Positions 1 through 10,338 of a stretch of DNA of 64,000 nucleotides are shown here, one piece after another. Position 1 is the stretch's first letter; each line of letters begins with the position of its first letter. The DNA lies in the NCBI RefSeq assembly GCF_013282725.1, contig NZ_CP054043.1, positions 1 to 64,000 on the forward strand. Direction: 5' to 3'. The notes beneath the pieces were generated by a model. The model saw only the letters and a program-made list of their open reading frames with translations, had not been told where the DNA came from and searched no databases. The translations under genes and the position numbers were made by a program. The stretch is from Yersinia mollaretii ATCC 43969 (GTDB taxonomy: Bacteria > Pseudomonadota > Gammaproteobacteria > Enterobacterales > Enterobacteriaceae).

Positions 1-648
1 CGCCGCCAACACATCCACAATCGGCACATAAGAGGACATCTGCTCGATATCGCCGATTTCGGCAATATCGCAGAATTTCTCAATGTCATGATTCAACTCA
101 AACAAGATGTGCTGGGTGTCAAAATGGGTCACACGCATCAAGCGCATGGCGGCACTTAATATGGTCATTGCCACGCCATATTGGTGCATCACCACCACTT
201 CTCGCTGGCCGATCCCCTGTGCGGCCATGACCACGGCTTGTGTCACCGGATAAGTTCCGGCGGTATTGCCCTTTTTTATCTGCTCCAGCCACCAGCTAAT
301 CAGCGGGTGCTCCACGACATGGATAGCCATTTCAGCCAGTTTTTTGCCCATGCGGGTCGCCATCAGGCGGCTCTCTTCATTTAATTTGCGGTTATTGACC
401 GCCCAATCGGCACGGATAATGCCGTCTCGATCATCGGCCATCACTGCGCGATGGGCGGCAACCACCCCCATACCATCACAACTGGCGGCCTGCTTGAGCG
501 CCGTCAACACGAAACCTTTGAGTGTCGCCACATCATGGACGATGCCAGTTTGAATGGCCGATTCCACGCCATTGGAAAACGTAAATGCCCCGACCGGCAG
601 TACGGAATCACCAAACTGCATGATACGAATGAGATCTGATGCATTCAT
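1..648 (-). CDS. ureF: Urease accessory protein UreF (3' end cut by window edge)
   Basis: Reading from an ATG at 648 gives 216 codons without a stop down to base 1, beginning [20 protein letters not shown], which is the UreF start. UreF acts with UreG, UreD/H and UreE to load carbamylated nickel into the urease apoenzyme in the cytoplasm. A strong GGAGG lies just upstream of the ATG and the gene starts 21 bp after the ureE stop, so the two are co-transcribed. The family is about 225-230 residues, so only a few C-terminal residues are missing. ureG and ureD should follow to the left, outside the window. Confidence 0.93.
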   Translation of the reverse strand, partial: MNASDLIRIMQFGDSVLPVGAFTFSNGVESAIQTGIVHDVATLKGFVLTALKQAASCDGMGVVAAHRAVMADDRDGIIRADWAVNNRKLNEESRLMATRMGKKLAEMAIHVVEHPLISWWLEQIKKGNTAGTYPVTQAVVMAAQGIGQREVVVMHQYGVAMTILSAAMRLMRVTHFDTQHILFELNHDIEKFCDIAEIGDIEQMSSYVPIVDVLAA

Positions 649-669
649 TGCAGTGCCTCCCTATTCGAA

Positions 670-1362
670 TCAGTGTTTATGGTCGTGATCGTCATGGCGG
701 TGATCATGGTCATGATCGTGGCTGTGACTATGGCTGTGGCCGTCGCCATGAGAATGAATGGCATGAACATGTAAGCCGGAACCATGAGGTTCATCCAAGG
801 GGCTATCGACATGCACATGGGTATCACTGTCCTCCGCGCCGCCAAATAACAGCCGAGCTTCAGAGTTACTGAGCTGTGGCAGAATTTCTGCCCCTTTAAC
901 AAAGCGGAAAGGGAGATGCTGGAAGCCGTGAGTTCGCATGACAGAATCCATCATGCTGGTAGCCACCGTCAGCGGGACATAGACCTCATTGTGCTTGGTG
1001 ACCGCTTTCCAGTGCTGGTTACCCAGCGCATGTCCCAGTTCAAAGCAGGTTTTAATCAACTCATCCGGTGAGCGGCTCTTTAACTCGCTCAGGTCAATCA
1101 CCATCACGTCGCGCAAATTGATCTGCACGACCACGGCCACATTATTTTCTTCATCCCATGCCAACACATCACCATCAGCAAGTACCACGTGCCGGTCGAG
1201 AGAGATACCGAGATCCAACCCTTGGGTACTGGATTTACGGCAGCGGCTTTTTTGCGCCTCCCGCTGATCCAATATCAAGAGATCAAAAGTGGCATCTTTG
1301 AGCTTCGCCTGCCAAACCGGATCTTTTTTCACATTGCCAAGAATGTGCTCGATCAAAATCAT
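670..1362 (-). CDS. ureE: Urease accessory protein UreE, histidine-tailed nickel metallochaperone
   Basis: The 230-residue protein delivers Ni2+ to the urease assembly complex. The N-terminal peptide-binding and central metal-binding domains (about residues 1-160) are followed by a tail of roughly 50 residues in which His and Asp alternate ([16 protein letters not shown] and on), a nickel-storage tail seen in some UreE proteins. The ATG at 1362 has AAGGAG upstream. It lies 158 bp after ureC and just before ureF. The tail-coding DNA (about 672-760) is low in complexity and could vary in length between strains. Confidence 0.95.
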   Translation of the reverse strand: MILIEHILGNVKKDPVWQAKLKDATFDLLILDQREAQKSRCRKSSTQGLDLGISLDRHVVLADGDVLAWDEENNVAVVVQINLRDVMVIDLSELKSRSPDELIKTCFELGHALGNQHWKAVTKHNEVYVPLTVATSMMDSVMRTHGFQHLPFRFVKGAEILPQLSNSEARLLFGGAEDSDTHVHVDSPLDEPHGSGLHVHAIHSHGDGHSHSHSHDHDHDHRHDDHDHKH

Positions 1363-1520
1363 GTTGTTGACTCCTTGCGCTTATCTGTTATCGACAGCCA
1401 GCTGCCCACAGCAATGAAATCCGTTTCTGTGCCACTCATCCCGGCCATTGTTGGTCGCCCCATCCAACAGCCAGATGACACTTGCCATGAGCAAGCCGAA
1501 TTCTGATATCGCCTCACCCA

Positions 1521-3239
1521 TTAACCAAAGAAATAGCGCTGGTTCATTGATGCTGTTTCGATAGGCTCGCAGGTCGCATGTACCCCATCCACTTTCACCG
1601 CGAAGGTTTCAGGGTCCACTTCAATGTGAGGGGTTTGATCATTACGCACCAGATCACGTTTAGAGATGGTCCGGCAGTTTTTAACCGCAATCACCTGACG
1701 TTCCAGCCCGGCTTTCTCTTTCACACCATCATCGAGTGCGGCCTGAGAAACAAAGGTGACACAGGTGTCTTGCAGGGTTTTACCGTAAGCCCCAAACATA
1801 GGGCGGTAGAACACCGGTTGTGGCGTTGGCAGTGAGGCATTCGGGTCACCCATGGCTGCCCAGTTGATCATGCCGCCTTTGATCACCAGTTTAGGTTTGG
1901 CACCAAAGAAGCGCGGGTCCCACAGCACCAGATCGGCCATTTTGCCCACTTCAACCGAGCCGATAACATGGCTGACACCCTGCGCGATAGCGGGGTTAAT
2001 GGTGATTTTCGCCACATAGCGCAGTACGCGGAAGTTGTCGTTATCCGCTGCATCTTCTGGCAGTTTGCCACGCGACGCTTTCATCGCATTGGCAGTTTGC
2101 ATCACGCGCAGCCAGTTTTCACCGACACGGCCCATCGCCTGTGAGTCACTGGAGAACATGGAGATCACCCCCATATCGTGCAGAACGTTTTCTGCCGCAA
2201 TGGTTTCCGGGCGCACGCGGCTTTCAGCAAAGGAGACGTCAGCGGGCACATTCGGGTTGAGGTTATGGCACACCATGATCATATCGAACAGTTCAGCCTG
2301 ACTGTTGACACCATAGGGCAGAGTTGGGTTAGTGGAGCTTGGCAGCACGTTCATCTGGCTGGCGACTCGGATAATGTCCGGTGCATGACCCCCACCCGCC
2401 CCTTCAGTGTGGAAGGTATGGATAGTACGGCCTTCGAAGGCATCAATAGTATCTTCCACATAGCCACATTCGTTCAGGCTATCGGTGTGCACGGAGACCT
2501 GAATATCCATTTCGTCCGCCATCCGCAAAGCATGGCGCAGGGCATTGGCAGTCGCGCCCCAATCTTCGTGGACTTTATAGCCAACCACACCGGCAATGGC
2601 TTGTTCCAGCAGTGGGCCACGGCCATAAGAGTTCCCTTTCCCCAGTAGGCCGACGTTAACTGGCAGTCCTTCGACCGAGCGCAGCATCTGGCGGATGTTC
2701 CATGGGCCGGGGGTGACGGTGGTGCCGTTGGTGCCATCGGTTGGGCCAATCCCGCCGCCAAAGAAGGTTGTCACGCCATTGGATAGCGCATGGTAAGCCT
2801 GTTGTGGAGAGATCAAATGAATATGGCTATCAATACCGGCCGCAGTGAGAATCAAATGTTCACCTGAAATAGCATCGGTACTCACCCCCACCACCATTCC
2901 AGGTGTCACCCCATCCATCACGCCGGGGTTACCACTTTTACCAATACCCGCAATTTTACCATCGCGAATGCCGACGTCGGCTTTAATCACCCCAAGGCGG
3001 GCATCAACAATGGTGACATTGGTAATCACTAAATCCAGCACGCCATTATCGCGGGTCAGATGGTTATTGGCCCCCATCCCATCACGTAATGATTTACCCC
3101 CGCCGTAAACCGACTCTTCACCATACCCACGCAGGTCTTTTTCGATTTCGATAAAGAGATTGGTATCACCCAAACGGATTTTATCGCCCGTGGTTGGGCC
3201 AAATAGACCCGCGTATTCTTGCCGAGAAATTTGAGGCAT
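1521..3239 (-). CDS. ureC: Urease subunit alpha (catalytic)
   Basis: The 572-residue protein hydrolyses urea to ammonia and carbamate at a dinickel centre. All catalytic residues are visible: metal ligands H139 and H141 (GIDSHIHL), the carbamylated lysine K222 (GYKVHEDWG), H251 and H277, the flap histidine H325 (MVCHN) and D365 (SSDSQAMG). Length is normal. The ATG at 3239 has AAGGAG in front. The gene sits between ureB and ureE in the usual ureABCEF order. In Yersinia, urease contributes to acid survival; the sequence predicts an active enzyme if nickel is supplied. Confidence 0.98.
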   Translation of the reverse strand: MPQISRQEYAGLFGPTTGDKIRLGDTNLFIEIEKDLRGYGEESVYGGGKSLRDGMGANNHLTRDNGVLDLVITNVTIVDARLGVIKADVGIRDGKIAGIGKSGNPGVMDGVTPGMVVGVSTDAISGEHLILTAAGIDSHIHLISPQQAYHALSNGVTTFFGGGIGPTDGTNGTTVTPGPWNIRQMLRSVEGLPVNVGLLGKGNSYGRGPLLEQAIAGVVGYKVHEDWGATANALRHALRMADEMDIQVSVHTDSLNECGYVEDTIDAFEGRTIHTFHTEGAGGGHAPDIIRVASQMNVLPSSTNPTLPYGVNSQAELFDMIMVCHNLNPNVPADVSFAESRVRPETIAAENVLHDMGVISMFSSDSQAMGRVGENWLRVMQTANAMKASRGKLPEDAADNDNFRVLRYVAKITINPAIAQGVSHVIGSVEVGKMADLVLWDPRFFGAKPKLVIKGGMINWAAMGDPNASLPTPQPVFYRPMFGAYGKTLQDTCVTFVSQAALDDGVKEKAGLERQVIAVKNCRTISKRDLVRNDQTPHIEVDPETFAVKVDGVHATCEPIETASMNQRYFFG

Positions 3240-3327
3240 CTGTCGCTCCTTTCTTTTTCCGGTGCGTGTAACGGATTACTGCATCACACGTATGCGAATT
3301 TCGATGATTTACTCAATAAATGACGTG

Positions 3328-3762
3328 TTATTTAGATGATTTGAAGCCACGGGCCGCCGCACGGCGGATAGCTTCGAGCTTATCGGGGCGCTCACTGTTT
3401 GGCACCACGCCCTCCCCGGTCCAGCCATCTACCAAATTGTTAAAGCCATACAGTGTCTGTTTGCCGCCAAAAGGAATCAGTGGCACTTCAGTTTCATCAC
3501 CCGGCTCAAAACGAATTGCGGTGGTGGAGGAGATATTCAGCCGCTTGCCATAAGCCGCAGCACGATCAAATTCCAGTGCGCGGTTAACTTCGAAGAAGTG
3601 GAAATGTGACCCCACCTGAATGGGCCGGTCGCCGGTATTACGAACTTTCACTTTGGTGACAGGCTTATTTTCATTAAAGGTGATGGGGGTATCGGCTAAA
3701 ATGCAGCCCCCGAGTGGGGTATTTTGTTCAGTATTCTCTTTAGTGCTTTTCTTTGCGCTCAT
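3328..3762 (-). CDS. ureB: Urease subunit beta
   Basis: This 144-residue structural subunit of the urease (alpha-beta-gamma)3 assembly contains the family core ([34 protein letters not shown]). A lysine- and threonine-rich N-terminal extension of about 20 residues precedes the core, as in Yersinia UreB. My recollection is that the extension is longer in Y. enterocolitica and Y. pseudotuberculosis. The ATG at 3762 has AGAGGA upstream. It is 55 bp downstream of ureA and 88 bp before ureC. Confidence 0.96.
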   Translation of the reverse strand: MSAKKSTKENTEQNTPLGGCILADTPITFNENKPVTKVKVRNTGDRPIQVGSHFHFFEVNRALEFDRAAAYGKRLNISSTTAIRFEPGDETEVPLIPFGGKQTLYGFNNLVDGWTGEGVVPNSERPDKLEAIRRAAARGFKSSK

Positions 3763-3817
3763 GCTTTAATCCTCTGCAATAATCAGTTCAGGTTTTACTC
3801 GCATGTTGCCGTGATAT

Positions 3818-4120
3818 TTATTTAATCGGATCGTGCACCGTCACCAAGCGGCTACCGTCGGTAAAAATGGCTTCAACCTGAACATTGGGAATCAGATCAG
3901 CTACCCCATCCATCACATCATCTTTGGTGAGAACCTTGCTGGCTTCTTTCATCACGTCTTCTACCGACTTGCCATCTCTGGCCCCTTCCATTGCAGTCAC
4001 TGTAATGATAGAAACGGCCTCGGGATAATTGAGTTTCAAGCCACGCGCTTTGCGCTTGAACGCCACATCAGACAGCGTGTAGATCATGAGCTTTTCAACT
4101 TCTCTTGGGGTGAGCTGCAT
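3818..4120 (-). CDS. ureA: Urease subunit gamma
   Basis: This is the 100-residue small structural subunit, beginning [20 protein letters not shown], the standard UreA start, and containing [16 protein letters not shown] sequence (here [12 protein letters not shown]). The Shine-Dalgarno AAAGGAGGG before ATG 4120 is very strong. It is the first gene of the urease operon, so the promoter must lie in the AT-rich spacer to the right (4121 onward), but I could not assign -35 and -10 elements with confidence. Confidence 0.97.
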   Translation of the reverse strand: MQLTPREVEKLMIYTLSDVAFKRKARGLKLNYPEAVSIITVTAMEGARDGKSVEDVMKEASKVLTKDDVMDGVADLIPNVQVEAIFTDGSRLVTVHDPIK

Positions 4121-4849
4121 AAGCCCTCCTTTATCATGTTAAGAAAGTGAAAGTGAAAAAAACAACGTACTGAAAACGACAAATAACCACACCCATTTAC
4201 CGTTGAAAATAACAACAGTCAGATATAGGCGAGGTTATCCCGTCAGATTAATTTGTGTGATGATTTGTTTAGATGGGTTTTTTTTACCGCTTTTAGTTAT
4301 TCCAATCAATAAGAAATTAGCGCTCAGTAATATTTTTTTACTAAAACAAGAACCTATTACTGCCTTTATCCACAGTAAACCATAAATGAACAAACCGGTG
4401 AATCGTTTGCCTTCTATAGCGAATGTCATAGCTAATTAATCCCTTTATTTAATGCTGGGTTTTGGTATAACATTTCTGTAACAGATAGCTATAAATCAAT
4501 AAGTTATTATAAAAATAAGACCTTTAACCAATATAGACCAAAACCAGAGAAAGACATCATTAATTGGGCACTTAATATAAAACACCTTATAAAACAAAAA
4601 GAAATAGAATGTTTCGCATTAAAATCAATCAATAATGTGTTTGATTTGATGAGTTTATATTTGTCACGAATAAAGCATATGACACCAACCACATAGGTTA
4701 TTTATGCGGTAAAAATAATAAAATGATCGTAATCAAGATATTTATAATAATCAGCTAACGATTAACTGACACGGCAGTTAATTATCACGCCACATGACTA
4801 TTTTTTAAGTTAACCTTCTTACCTCTCTCTTATTTACCGCCCATTAAAC
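4121..4849. other. AT-rich spacer between ureA and the nickel transporter operon
   Basis: About 730 bp with no gene I can support. Short minus-strand reading frames at 4235-4429 and 4507-4692 have low-complexity composition and no ribosome-binding sites. The stretch must hold the urease promoter (reading left) and the 3' end of the ynt transcript. No clear terminator hairpin is visible after yntE. The strong AT bias is compatible with H-NS binding, which is an inference. Confidence 0.6.
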
Positions 4850-5515
4850 CTAGCCTGTTTTTACCATCGCCAAACCAAGATGAGGTTTAGTTTTCGTTTC
4901 TGGGTAAAGGGAGATTTCATTTTCTGGTTTGGGTATCCAGATGCGTGAACACACTTTTTCCAATAAGGATTTATTGTGACTAAAAACAATTAACCCGAGC
5001 GGGCGATGAGCGGCCTCCTCCAATAAAACGTGCCAGATTTGTGCCTGAACATGGGCATCCAGTTGTGCCGTAACTTCATCAGCAATCAGATAACGGGTGC
5101 GTGGGTCGAGTGCTCGCAACAGCGCTATCCGCGCCAACTCCCCGCCGGACAGCTCATCAGGTCGGCGCTTCAACCAGTCGGGATTCACCACCATTCGCTC
5201 AAGCCAATAGCTATCTGGCCGCCATGCATCATGCAGACTCTCTCCGGTAGTGCGGTAAGGATTGAAGCTTTGCTCAGGGTGCTGAGGCACCAATTGGACT
5301 GGGCAATAGCCTTTTTTTGCCAGCGGCGCGCCCCCAAGCAGAATTTGGCCCGAGGTGGCTGACTGCCACTGCGCCAACACTCGGCCAAGGGTCGTTTTAC
5401 CGAAACCACTCGGGGCGGAGATCCCCAATCGCTCCCCCGCTTTCAGCGAAAAGGAGACTGAGTCCCACAGCCGTCTCCCCCCTTGGTCAATGGTCAGATT
5501 ATCGACGCTAAACAT
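4850..5515 (-). CDS. yntE: Nickel ABC transporter ATP-binding protein YntE
   Basis: This 221-residue ABC ATPase is of the dipeptide/nickel (OppF/NikE) type. Walker A is SAPSGFGKTT (about residues 34-43), the signature is LSGGELARIALLRAL, and Walker B is YLIADEVTAQLD. It overlaps the yntD stop by 8 bp and is the last gene of the five-gene operon. It is shorter than typical OppF-type subunits because it lacks the C-terminal oligopeptide domain, as NikE does. The neighbouring urease locus argues for nickel as substrate. Confidence 0.85.
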   Translation of the reverse strand: MFSVDNLTIDQGGRRLWDSVSFSLKAGERLGISAPSGFGKTTLGRVLAQWQSATSGQILLGGAPLAKKGYCPVQLVPQHPEQSFNPYRTTGESLHDAWRPDSYWLERMVVNPDWLKRRPDELSGGELARIALLRALDPRTRYLIADEVTAQLDAHVQAQIWHVLLEEAAHRPLGLIVFSHNKSLLEKVCSRIWIPKPENEISLYPETKTKPHLGLAMVKTG

Positions 5516-6314
5516 ACTCTGCCACCTCCGTCGGCGCTATCTTGTGACTGACAAATTGCTGCTCTGGCAGTGCGGCCCAGAGTGATTGTAACCACGGGCT
5601 ACCCCCATTATTTTTCAGCTCCTCGGCACTCAGCGTCTCGTGGAGTTCGCCTTTATGCAGTACCGCAATTTTATCGGCAAAACGGGCCGCCAGTGCCAAA
5701 TCGTGTGTGACCCACAAAATGCCGCGCCCTTGCTGACAAAAAGCCCGCAAGTGGGTGAGTAGCTGGCAGGCATGTTCCTCATCCAGCCAAGAGGTCACTT
5801 CATCGGCCAGAATATAGCGGGCATGGGTCAGTGTGGCACAACTGGTCAGGACACGTTTTGCCATACCGCCAGAGAGTTGGCGAGGGAAATCATTGACCAG
5901 CCCCGGTGCCAAATTGTAGGTTTTCAGTTGCATGGCGACATCTTCCAGCCGCAGTTTTACGCCACTGAGTTGTGCGGCACGGGTCATTTGCGACCCCACT
6001 TTAATCAAGGGATTCAAGGCGCTCACCCCTTGGGGGACATAGCACAGGGTTTTGCCGCGTTGTTCAATTTTGTCACGCGCGCACAAGACCTCACCCTCAA
6101 GGATAATCTCCCCCTGACAGCGCATATTATCCGGCAGTAAACCCAGCGCACTTTGCAGTAACAGACTTTTACCTTCACCACTGCCGCCCACTAACGCCAC
6201 CAGCTCCCCCGGATTCACCTCCAAAGAGATATGACTCAGCAGAGGGTGCCAGGTTTTTCGCCCTAACCAGCGGTAGTGGGCAACATCAATGCCAAACTGG
6301 TCAAATTTCAACAT
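5508..6314 (-). CDS. yntD: Nickel ABC transporter ATP-binding protein YntD
   Basis: This 268-residue ABC ATPase pairs with YntE. Walker A is GGSGEGKS (residues about 42-49), the signature is LSGGMAKRVLTSCATL, and Walker B is YILADEVTSWLD. I choose the ATG at 6314, which overlaps the yntC stop in the string TGATG; a TTG one codon upstream is less likely. Translational coupling with yntC and an 8-bp overlap with yntE indicate one transcript. It resembles NikD/OppD. Confidence 0.86.
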   Translation of the reverse strand: MLKFDQFGIDVAHYRWLGRKTWHPLLSHISLEVNPGELVALVGGSGEGKSLLLQSALGLLPDNMRCQGEIILEGEVLCARDKIEQRGKTLCYVPQGVSALNPLIKVGSQMTRAAQLSGVKLRLEDVAMQLKTYNLAPGLVNDFPRQLSGGMAKRVLTSCATLTHARYILADEVTSWLDEEHACQLLTHLRAFCQQGRGILWVTHDLALAARFADKIAVLHKGELHETLSAEELKNNGGSPWLQSLWAALPEQQFVSHKIAPTEVAEYV

Positions 6315-7120
6315 CAAGTTATCCTCACCCAGAGCTGTTGCAGTGATCGGGCAAACTGGTCAAATATCAGCACTAATCCCACCAAAATCAGGCCGGGGAA
6401 AAAGGCCAGCCACCATGCCCCACTGCTCAGATAGCGCAATGCATCGGCCAATAATATTCCCAGTGACGGCTCGTGAGGTGACAACCCGAAGCCCAGAAAA
6501 CTGAGTGCCGCGCTGTGCAACACCGCATGGGGGAACATCAGCAAGGTGCCGACAATCCATTGCGGTAGTAATAACGGTAGCAGATGATGACGCCAACGGT
6601 AGAAATTACTGTTACCCAACCGATGAGAAAGCATCACATAATCAGTTTCGCGAATACGTAAAATTTCCGCACGCAGAATCAAGGCCAGCTTTGGCCAGTG
6701 GGTGAATGCCACCGCCAGAATAACCCCCTGTTTCCCGCCGCCTAAAGTGAAGCAAATCAGCACTAATAGCAGCAGATGTGGCAGGGCCAACATGCTGTCA
6801 ATCAGCCCGCGAATCAGATAATCCAGCGTTTTATTCACCGCACACAGACTGGCGGTAAGCATCGCCAACAGACCACTGGCAAAGGCCGCAATCAGGCCAA
6901 TCTGCAAGCTGGTGGTCATGCCCTGAAAACAGCGCAGCCACAAATCACGCCCCAAGCTATCAGTGCCGAACCAATAGATCATCGAGGGCGGCTGACGACG
7001 GGCCATCAAATCCATCGGGACTTCAATGGGATAGATAGCCCAACCATAAATGATCAGAATGGATAATAGCGCCAATGAGACAAACAGCCGGAACAGCGCC
7101 CGATTCGGGTTATAGGTCAT
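6314..7120 (-). CDS. yntC: Nickel ABC transporter permease YntC
   Basis: This 268-residue inner-membrane permease is of the binding-protein-dependent transport family (DppC/NikC type). Several hydrophobic segments are visible, starting with FRLFVSLALLSILIIYGWAI near the N-terminus. The sequence after it (YWFGTDSLGRDLW) is the conserved periplasmic motif of C-type peptide/nickel permeases. It starts inside the yntB stop (ATGA overlap). It forms the channel with YntB. Confidence 0.87.
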   Translation of the reverse strand: MTYNPNRALFRLFVSLALLSILIIYGWAIYPIEVPMDLMARRQPPSMIYWFGTDSLGRDLWLRCFQGMTTSLQIGLIAAFASGLLAMLTASLCAVNKTLDYLIRGLIDSMLALPHLLLLVLICFTLGGGKQGVILAVAFTHWPKLALILRAEILRIRETDYVMLSHRLGNSNFYRWRHHLLPLLLPQWIVGTLLMFPHAVLHSAALSFLGFGLSPHEPSLGILLADALRYLSSGAWWLAFFPGLILVGLVLIFDQFARSLQQLWVRIT

Positions 7121-8085
7121 GATTGTCGTGCAGCCCCCCTGTTTAGGCGGTGTAACAGGGCATTGGCAATGCTGTTACCACAGAAAACTAAGATGGCACA
7201 GAACATCACGATCCCCATCAACAGTGGAATATCGCCGTGTAATCCGGCATCAATGGTCGCTTGCCCCAAACCGGGATAGGCAAAGACTTTTTCAGCTAAT
7301 AAAGAGCCGCCGAGCAACTCCCCCACCGAAGCAAATTGCAGGCAGAGTGCGGGGGTTATCGCATGGCGCAAGATATGGAAATGAACCAGTGACCAGCCTT
7401 TATCCCCCTGCGCTTGGGCATAGCGAATAAATTCACTGTTCATCACCTCCGCCACGCGGGCGCGGGTATGCAGGGCGATATTACCGACCCCCAATAGTCC
7501 CAGCGCTAACATCGGCAAAATAAGATGATGCAGCTTGTCACTCCAACTGGCGCTCTCGGCATTACTGCCCGGCGTCCATGCACAGCAGATCGGCGCCCAA
7601 TTGAGTTTCACCGCAAACAGTGACAGCAGCAGCAGACCAATCCAGAAGGTGGGCAGCGAGGCCAGCACATAGGAGAGTGCCGAGATCAACTTATCCGGCC
7701 AGCGATTGAGATAGCGCCCCGCCGTTAGCCCCAGCAGTAGCCCGACAATCCCTGAGAATAACCACGCCGAAACCAGTAACGCGAACGAGGTCGCAAAGCG
7801 CTCGCCAATCACCTGCGAAACCGGCGCATTGTAGAGCATCGAGTAACCCAAATCCCCTTGCAGGACTTGGGTAAACCAGTGCAGAAATCGCTGCCATAAA
7901 GGTAAATCCAGCCCCCAACGTGCCGCGATCAGCGGATATTGCTCGGGCGGAACATGCAATAAATCACTGCCAATATAGGCGCGGATAGGATCGACCGGGG
8001 AGAAACTCAGCAGCGTAAAGGTGCCCACTGCGGTGATCAGCAGCAGGCACATTAAGCGCAGCGCGAAAAATGAGACGCCTTTCAT
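7117..8085 (-). CDS. yntB: Nickel ABC transporter permease YntB
   Basis: This is the partner permease (DppB/NikB type), 322 residues from the ATG at 8085. An N-terminal membrane segment (LRLMCLLLITAVGTFTLLSF) is followed by SPVDPIRAYIG and GLDLPLWQRF, typical of B-type subunits. The yntA stop and this ATG share one base (TAATG), matching the tight coupling elsewhere in the operon. An alternative in-frame ATG at 8100 would add five residues and has GGAA just upstream. Confidence 0.86.
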   Translation of the reverse strand: MKGVSFFALRLMCLLLITAVGTFTLLSFSPVDPIRAYIGSDLLHVPPEQYPLIAARWGLDLPLWQRFLHWFTQVLQGDLGYSMLYNAPVSQVIGERFATSFALLVSAWLFSGIVGLLLGLTAGRYLNRWPDKLISALSYVLASLPTFWIGLLLLSLFAVKLNWAPICCAWTPGSNAESASWSDKLHHLILPMLALGLLGVGNIALHTRARVAEVMNSEFIRYAQAQGDKGWSLVHFHILRHAITPALCLQFASVGELLGGSLLAEKVFAYPGLGQATIDAGLHGDIPLLMGIVMFCAILVFCGNSIANALLHRLNRGAARQS

Positions 8086-9662
8086 TACTGGCAGGTCCAT
8101 TTCCAGCTATCAAGGCTATTGAGCAGTGACCAAGAGCCGTGGATCTCGGGTGCCCCCTTACCCAAATCAACGCAATTATTCGCCAGATAAGTATGCTGAA
8201 TATTCAGCAACCATGCCCATGCGGCATCACCGCGAATACCGGCCCCAGTGGTTCCATCCCAATCAACCTGCTGCCAGAATGGCAATGCTTGCTCCCACGT
8301 AGGGGCATCCAGCGCCTGTTGCAGATGTTTATCGACCACCGGATTCTGGTAATAACCCGGATTGTAATACTCCACGCCAGCCGCTTTGCTGCTGTAGTGA
8401 TGATACAGCTCCATCGGGTCCAAGCTGCCCCAGCCAAACAGGGTAGGATTGGCGTGCATATTCCGCTCTACGGTTTCCCAACTGCCTGATTTTAAATCAA
8501 CATCAATGCCGATAGGCTTCAGCATTGAACGCACCGCTTGCGCTAAATCACGGCGCGTGGTGTCACCACTGGCATACCACAGTGTGATTTTAGCGGGCAC
8601 ACCGCCCTTTTCTCGAATGCCCCCTTTACCCATCACCCAGCCAGCCTGCTCCAATATCTGTTTGGCTTTTTCGCTATCACCATCTTTGATGGCTGAATCT
8701 GGATTATTCCACGGCAGCCCCTGCACACCGGTATAGGCCGGGATCGCATGGCCCTCCATTATTTGGTCAGCCAGCAGTTGGCGATTGATGGCATAGTTAA
8801 TCGCTCGGCGAATCGCGATATCGGCCGTGACATCATTGCCAACGGGATAACCATGTGCCTCTTTTTGACCCGATGGCGTGGTCGGGAACACAATGCCCCG
8901 GTTCTCCACACTGGGTCTGACCCATAACTTCATATTATTGATCGGGCCTGCCGCCATTGAGGGGGGAATACGTACCACCCCTAATTGCCCACTTTGCGCA
9001 GCGGCAAAAGCACTGTCTTCATCAAGGAAGACAAAAATTAGCTTATCGAAGTCGTTTTTATTGCCCGCATAGTGAGGATTCGCCTCCACAATCATTTGCT
9101 GACCGGGTTGGAAACTGACTAAGCGGTAGGGGCCAGCACCAATAGGTTTTTGTGCATAGGTTTTAGCATCATATTTATCGGCTGAAACAATCCCCAGTGA
9201 ACCCAACACATTCACAAAGGTGCTTTGCGGGGCTTTCAACTGAATACGCACATTGAGCGGATCAATCTCTTCGGCTCGCAGGAAGTTACCCATATCCACC
9301 TTACCGCCACTGGCGGCAGCATTGTTGTAGGTGAACACCACATCTTTGGCGGTCAGCGGCGAGCCATCAGAGAATTTAAGGTCAGGTTTCAGTGTCAGTA
9401 ACCAGGTTTTGCCGTCATCACTGGCTTTATACTCACTCAGCAAAAAACGATTCCAGCTCAGATCTTCATTTTGTTTTAATAATGGGCTGTGCAGGAGCAA
9501 ATAGCTGCCATGACTCCACCCTAACATCGGGTCAAAACCTTCGGTTGGCTCATCACCAATAGCCAATTGCAGTGTGTGAGTTGCAGCACTGACCGGAAGA
9601 GACAAAGCGCTCAATAGAGCGGCGGTCAGTAAGGAATTGCGGAGCCATAGACGTTTAGACAT
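8085..9662 (-). CDS. yntA: Nickel ABC transporter periplasmic substrate-binding protein YntA
   Basis: This is a 525-residue family-5 solute-binding protein (NikA/DppA type) with an N-terminal signal peptide (LLTAALLSALSLPVSA, cleavage expected after SAA). Family features include IGDEPTEGFDPMLGW near the start and LKPDLKFSDGSPLTAKDVVFTY. The ATG at 9662 has AAGGA upstream. As first gene of yntABCDE it should set substrate specificity. In pathogenic yersiniae this operon, flanking urease, is known to import nickel for the enzyme; assignment here rests on that synteny plus family. Confidence 0.87.
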   Translation of the reverse strand: MSKRLWLRNSLLTAALLSALSLPVSAATHTLQLAIGDEPTEGFDPMLGWSHGSYLLLHSPLLKQNEDLSWNRFLLSEYKASDDGKTWLLTLKPDLKFSDGSPLTAKDVVFTYNNAAASGGKVDMGNFLRAEEIDPLNVRIQLKAPQSTFVNVLGSLGIVSADKYDAKTYAQKPIGAGPYRLVSFQPGQQMIVEANPHYAGNKNDFDKLIFVFLDEDSAFAAAQSGQLGVVRIPPSMAAGPINNMKLWVRPSVENRGIVFPTTPSGQKEAHGYPVGNDVTADIAIRRAINYAINRQLLADQIMEGHAIPAYTGVQGLPWNNPDSAIKDGDSEKAKQILEQAGWVMGKGGIREKGGVPAKITLWYASGDTTRRDLAQAVRSMLKPIGIDVDLKSGSWETVERNMHANPTLFGWGSLDPMELYHHYSSKAAGVEYYNPGYYQNPVVDKHLQQALDAPTWEQALPFWQQVDWDGTTGAGIRGDAAWAWLLNIQHTYLANNCVDLGKGAPEIHGSWSLLNSLDSWKWTCQ

Positions 9663-10274
9663 GTATCATCCTTTGATAAATTAACTCGCGAATAGAGGTC
9701 ATTGTCTGTCAGGAAAAGATTCAATAAGCAATTAAGCGTAGCACTAAACATTAATATGGGTAATGCATACCCTCTTTAGCCGTAATGACTAATTTTCCAT
9801 CTATCAAATAGAATTTTAAAGTATTTATATGACAAATATCAGCTTTAGGTGAGGCAAATCAAAAAAAACCAAGGCGATAATAAAATTGATGATAAATAAA
9901 ATTGATCTGCATCCATAAAAGCGAAAAATAACATCATGCTTAAATAGCAGAAATGCGCTTTATTATTCCCTCTAATCACAAGATACAGCGATTAGTTATT
10001 GCTCACTAAGAGGTTTAACCTATGAATTAGCTCACTTATTATTCACTATTGCTTTATCAAGGTGATAAATTATCAATTCGTTACTGCCGCTATTATTTTG
10101 TGTTCCGAACAATGAAAAGAGATGGGGGTAATAAGGTCATTTTCAGCCAGATATTATTATTCTCTGGACGAAAATTATCACAACAAGGCGGGAAATAGAG
10201 TGATTGGGTTGGCATTCTTTGACATAGGAATATCTCTAGTGAGATCGCTATGATTGCATCACTTGCACGCGTAG
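9663..10274. other. AT-rich intergenic region upstream of yntA
   Basis: About 610 bp without a supportable gene; the minus-strand frame at 10093-10281 has no good start site and resembles nothing I know. The yntA promoter must lie at its left end. The only regulatory-looking element I see is the inverted repeat at 9758-9772. Confidence 0.55.
9758..9772. promoter_or_regulatory. Candidate operator upstream of yntA
   Basis: The sequence GGGTAATGCATACCC is an inverted repeat with 5-bp arms (GGGTA/TACCC) about 100 bp upstream of the yntA start. It does not fit the NikR pattern of GTATGA and TCATAC arms 16 bp apart, so the regulator, if any, is unknown. Confidence 0.3.
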
Positions 10275-10304
10275 AAAACAAAAAACCTCGCCATGGCGAG
10301 GTTT
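10275..10304 (-). terminator. Rho-independent terminator of the cold-shock gene
   Basis: The hairpin has arms AAACCTCG and CGAGGTTT with loop CCATGG. On the minus strand it is followed by a T-rich run. It lies 35 bp after the csp stop codon. Confidence 0.88.
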
Positions 10305-10338
10305 AATGACAACTAAACGTTTATTGCCGCTGTATAAA

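Noticed and set aside
4235..4692. Two minus-strand reading frames in the ureA-yntE spacer
   Set aside because: Low-complexity AT-driven sequence, no ribosome-binding sites, no resemblance to known proteins.
9663..9780. NikR operator before yntA
   Set aside because: No GTATGA and TCATAC arms at 16-bp spacing; only the unrelated 9758-9772 inverted repeat is present.
10093..10281. 62-codon minus-strand frame before the csp terminator
   Set aside because: No start signal and no recognisable sequence; it runs into the csp terminator region.
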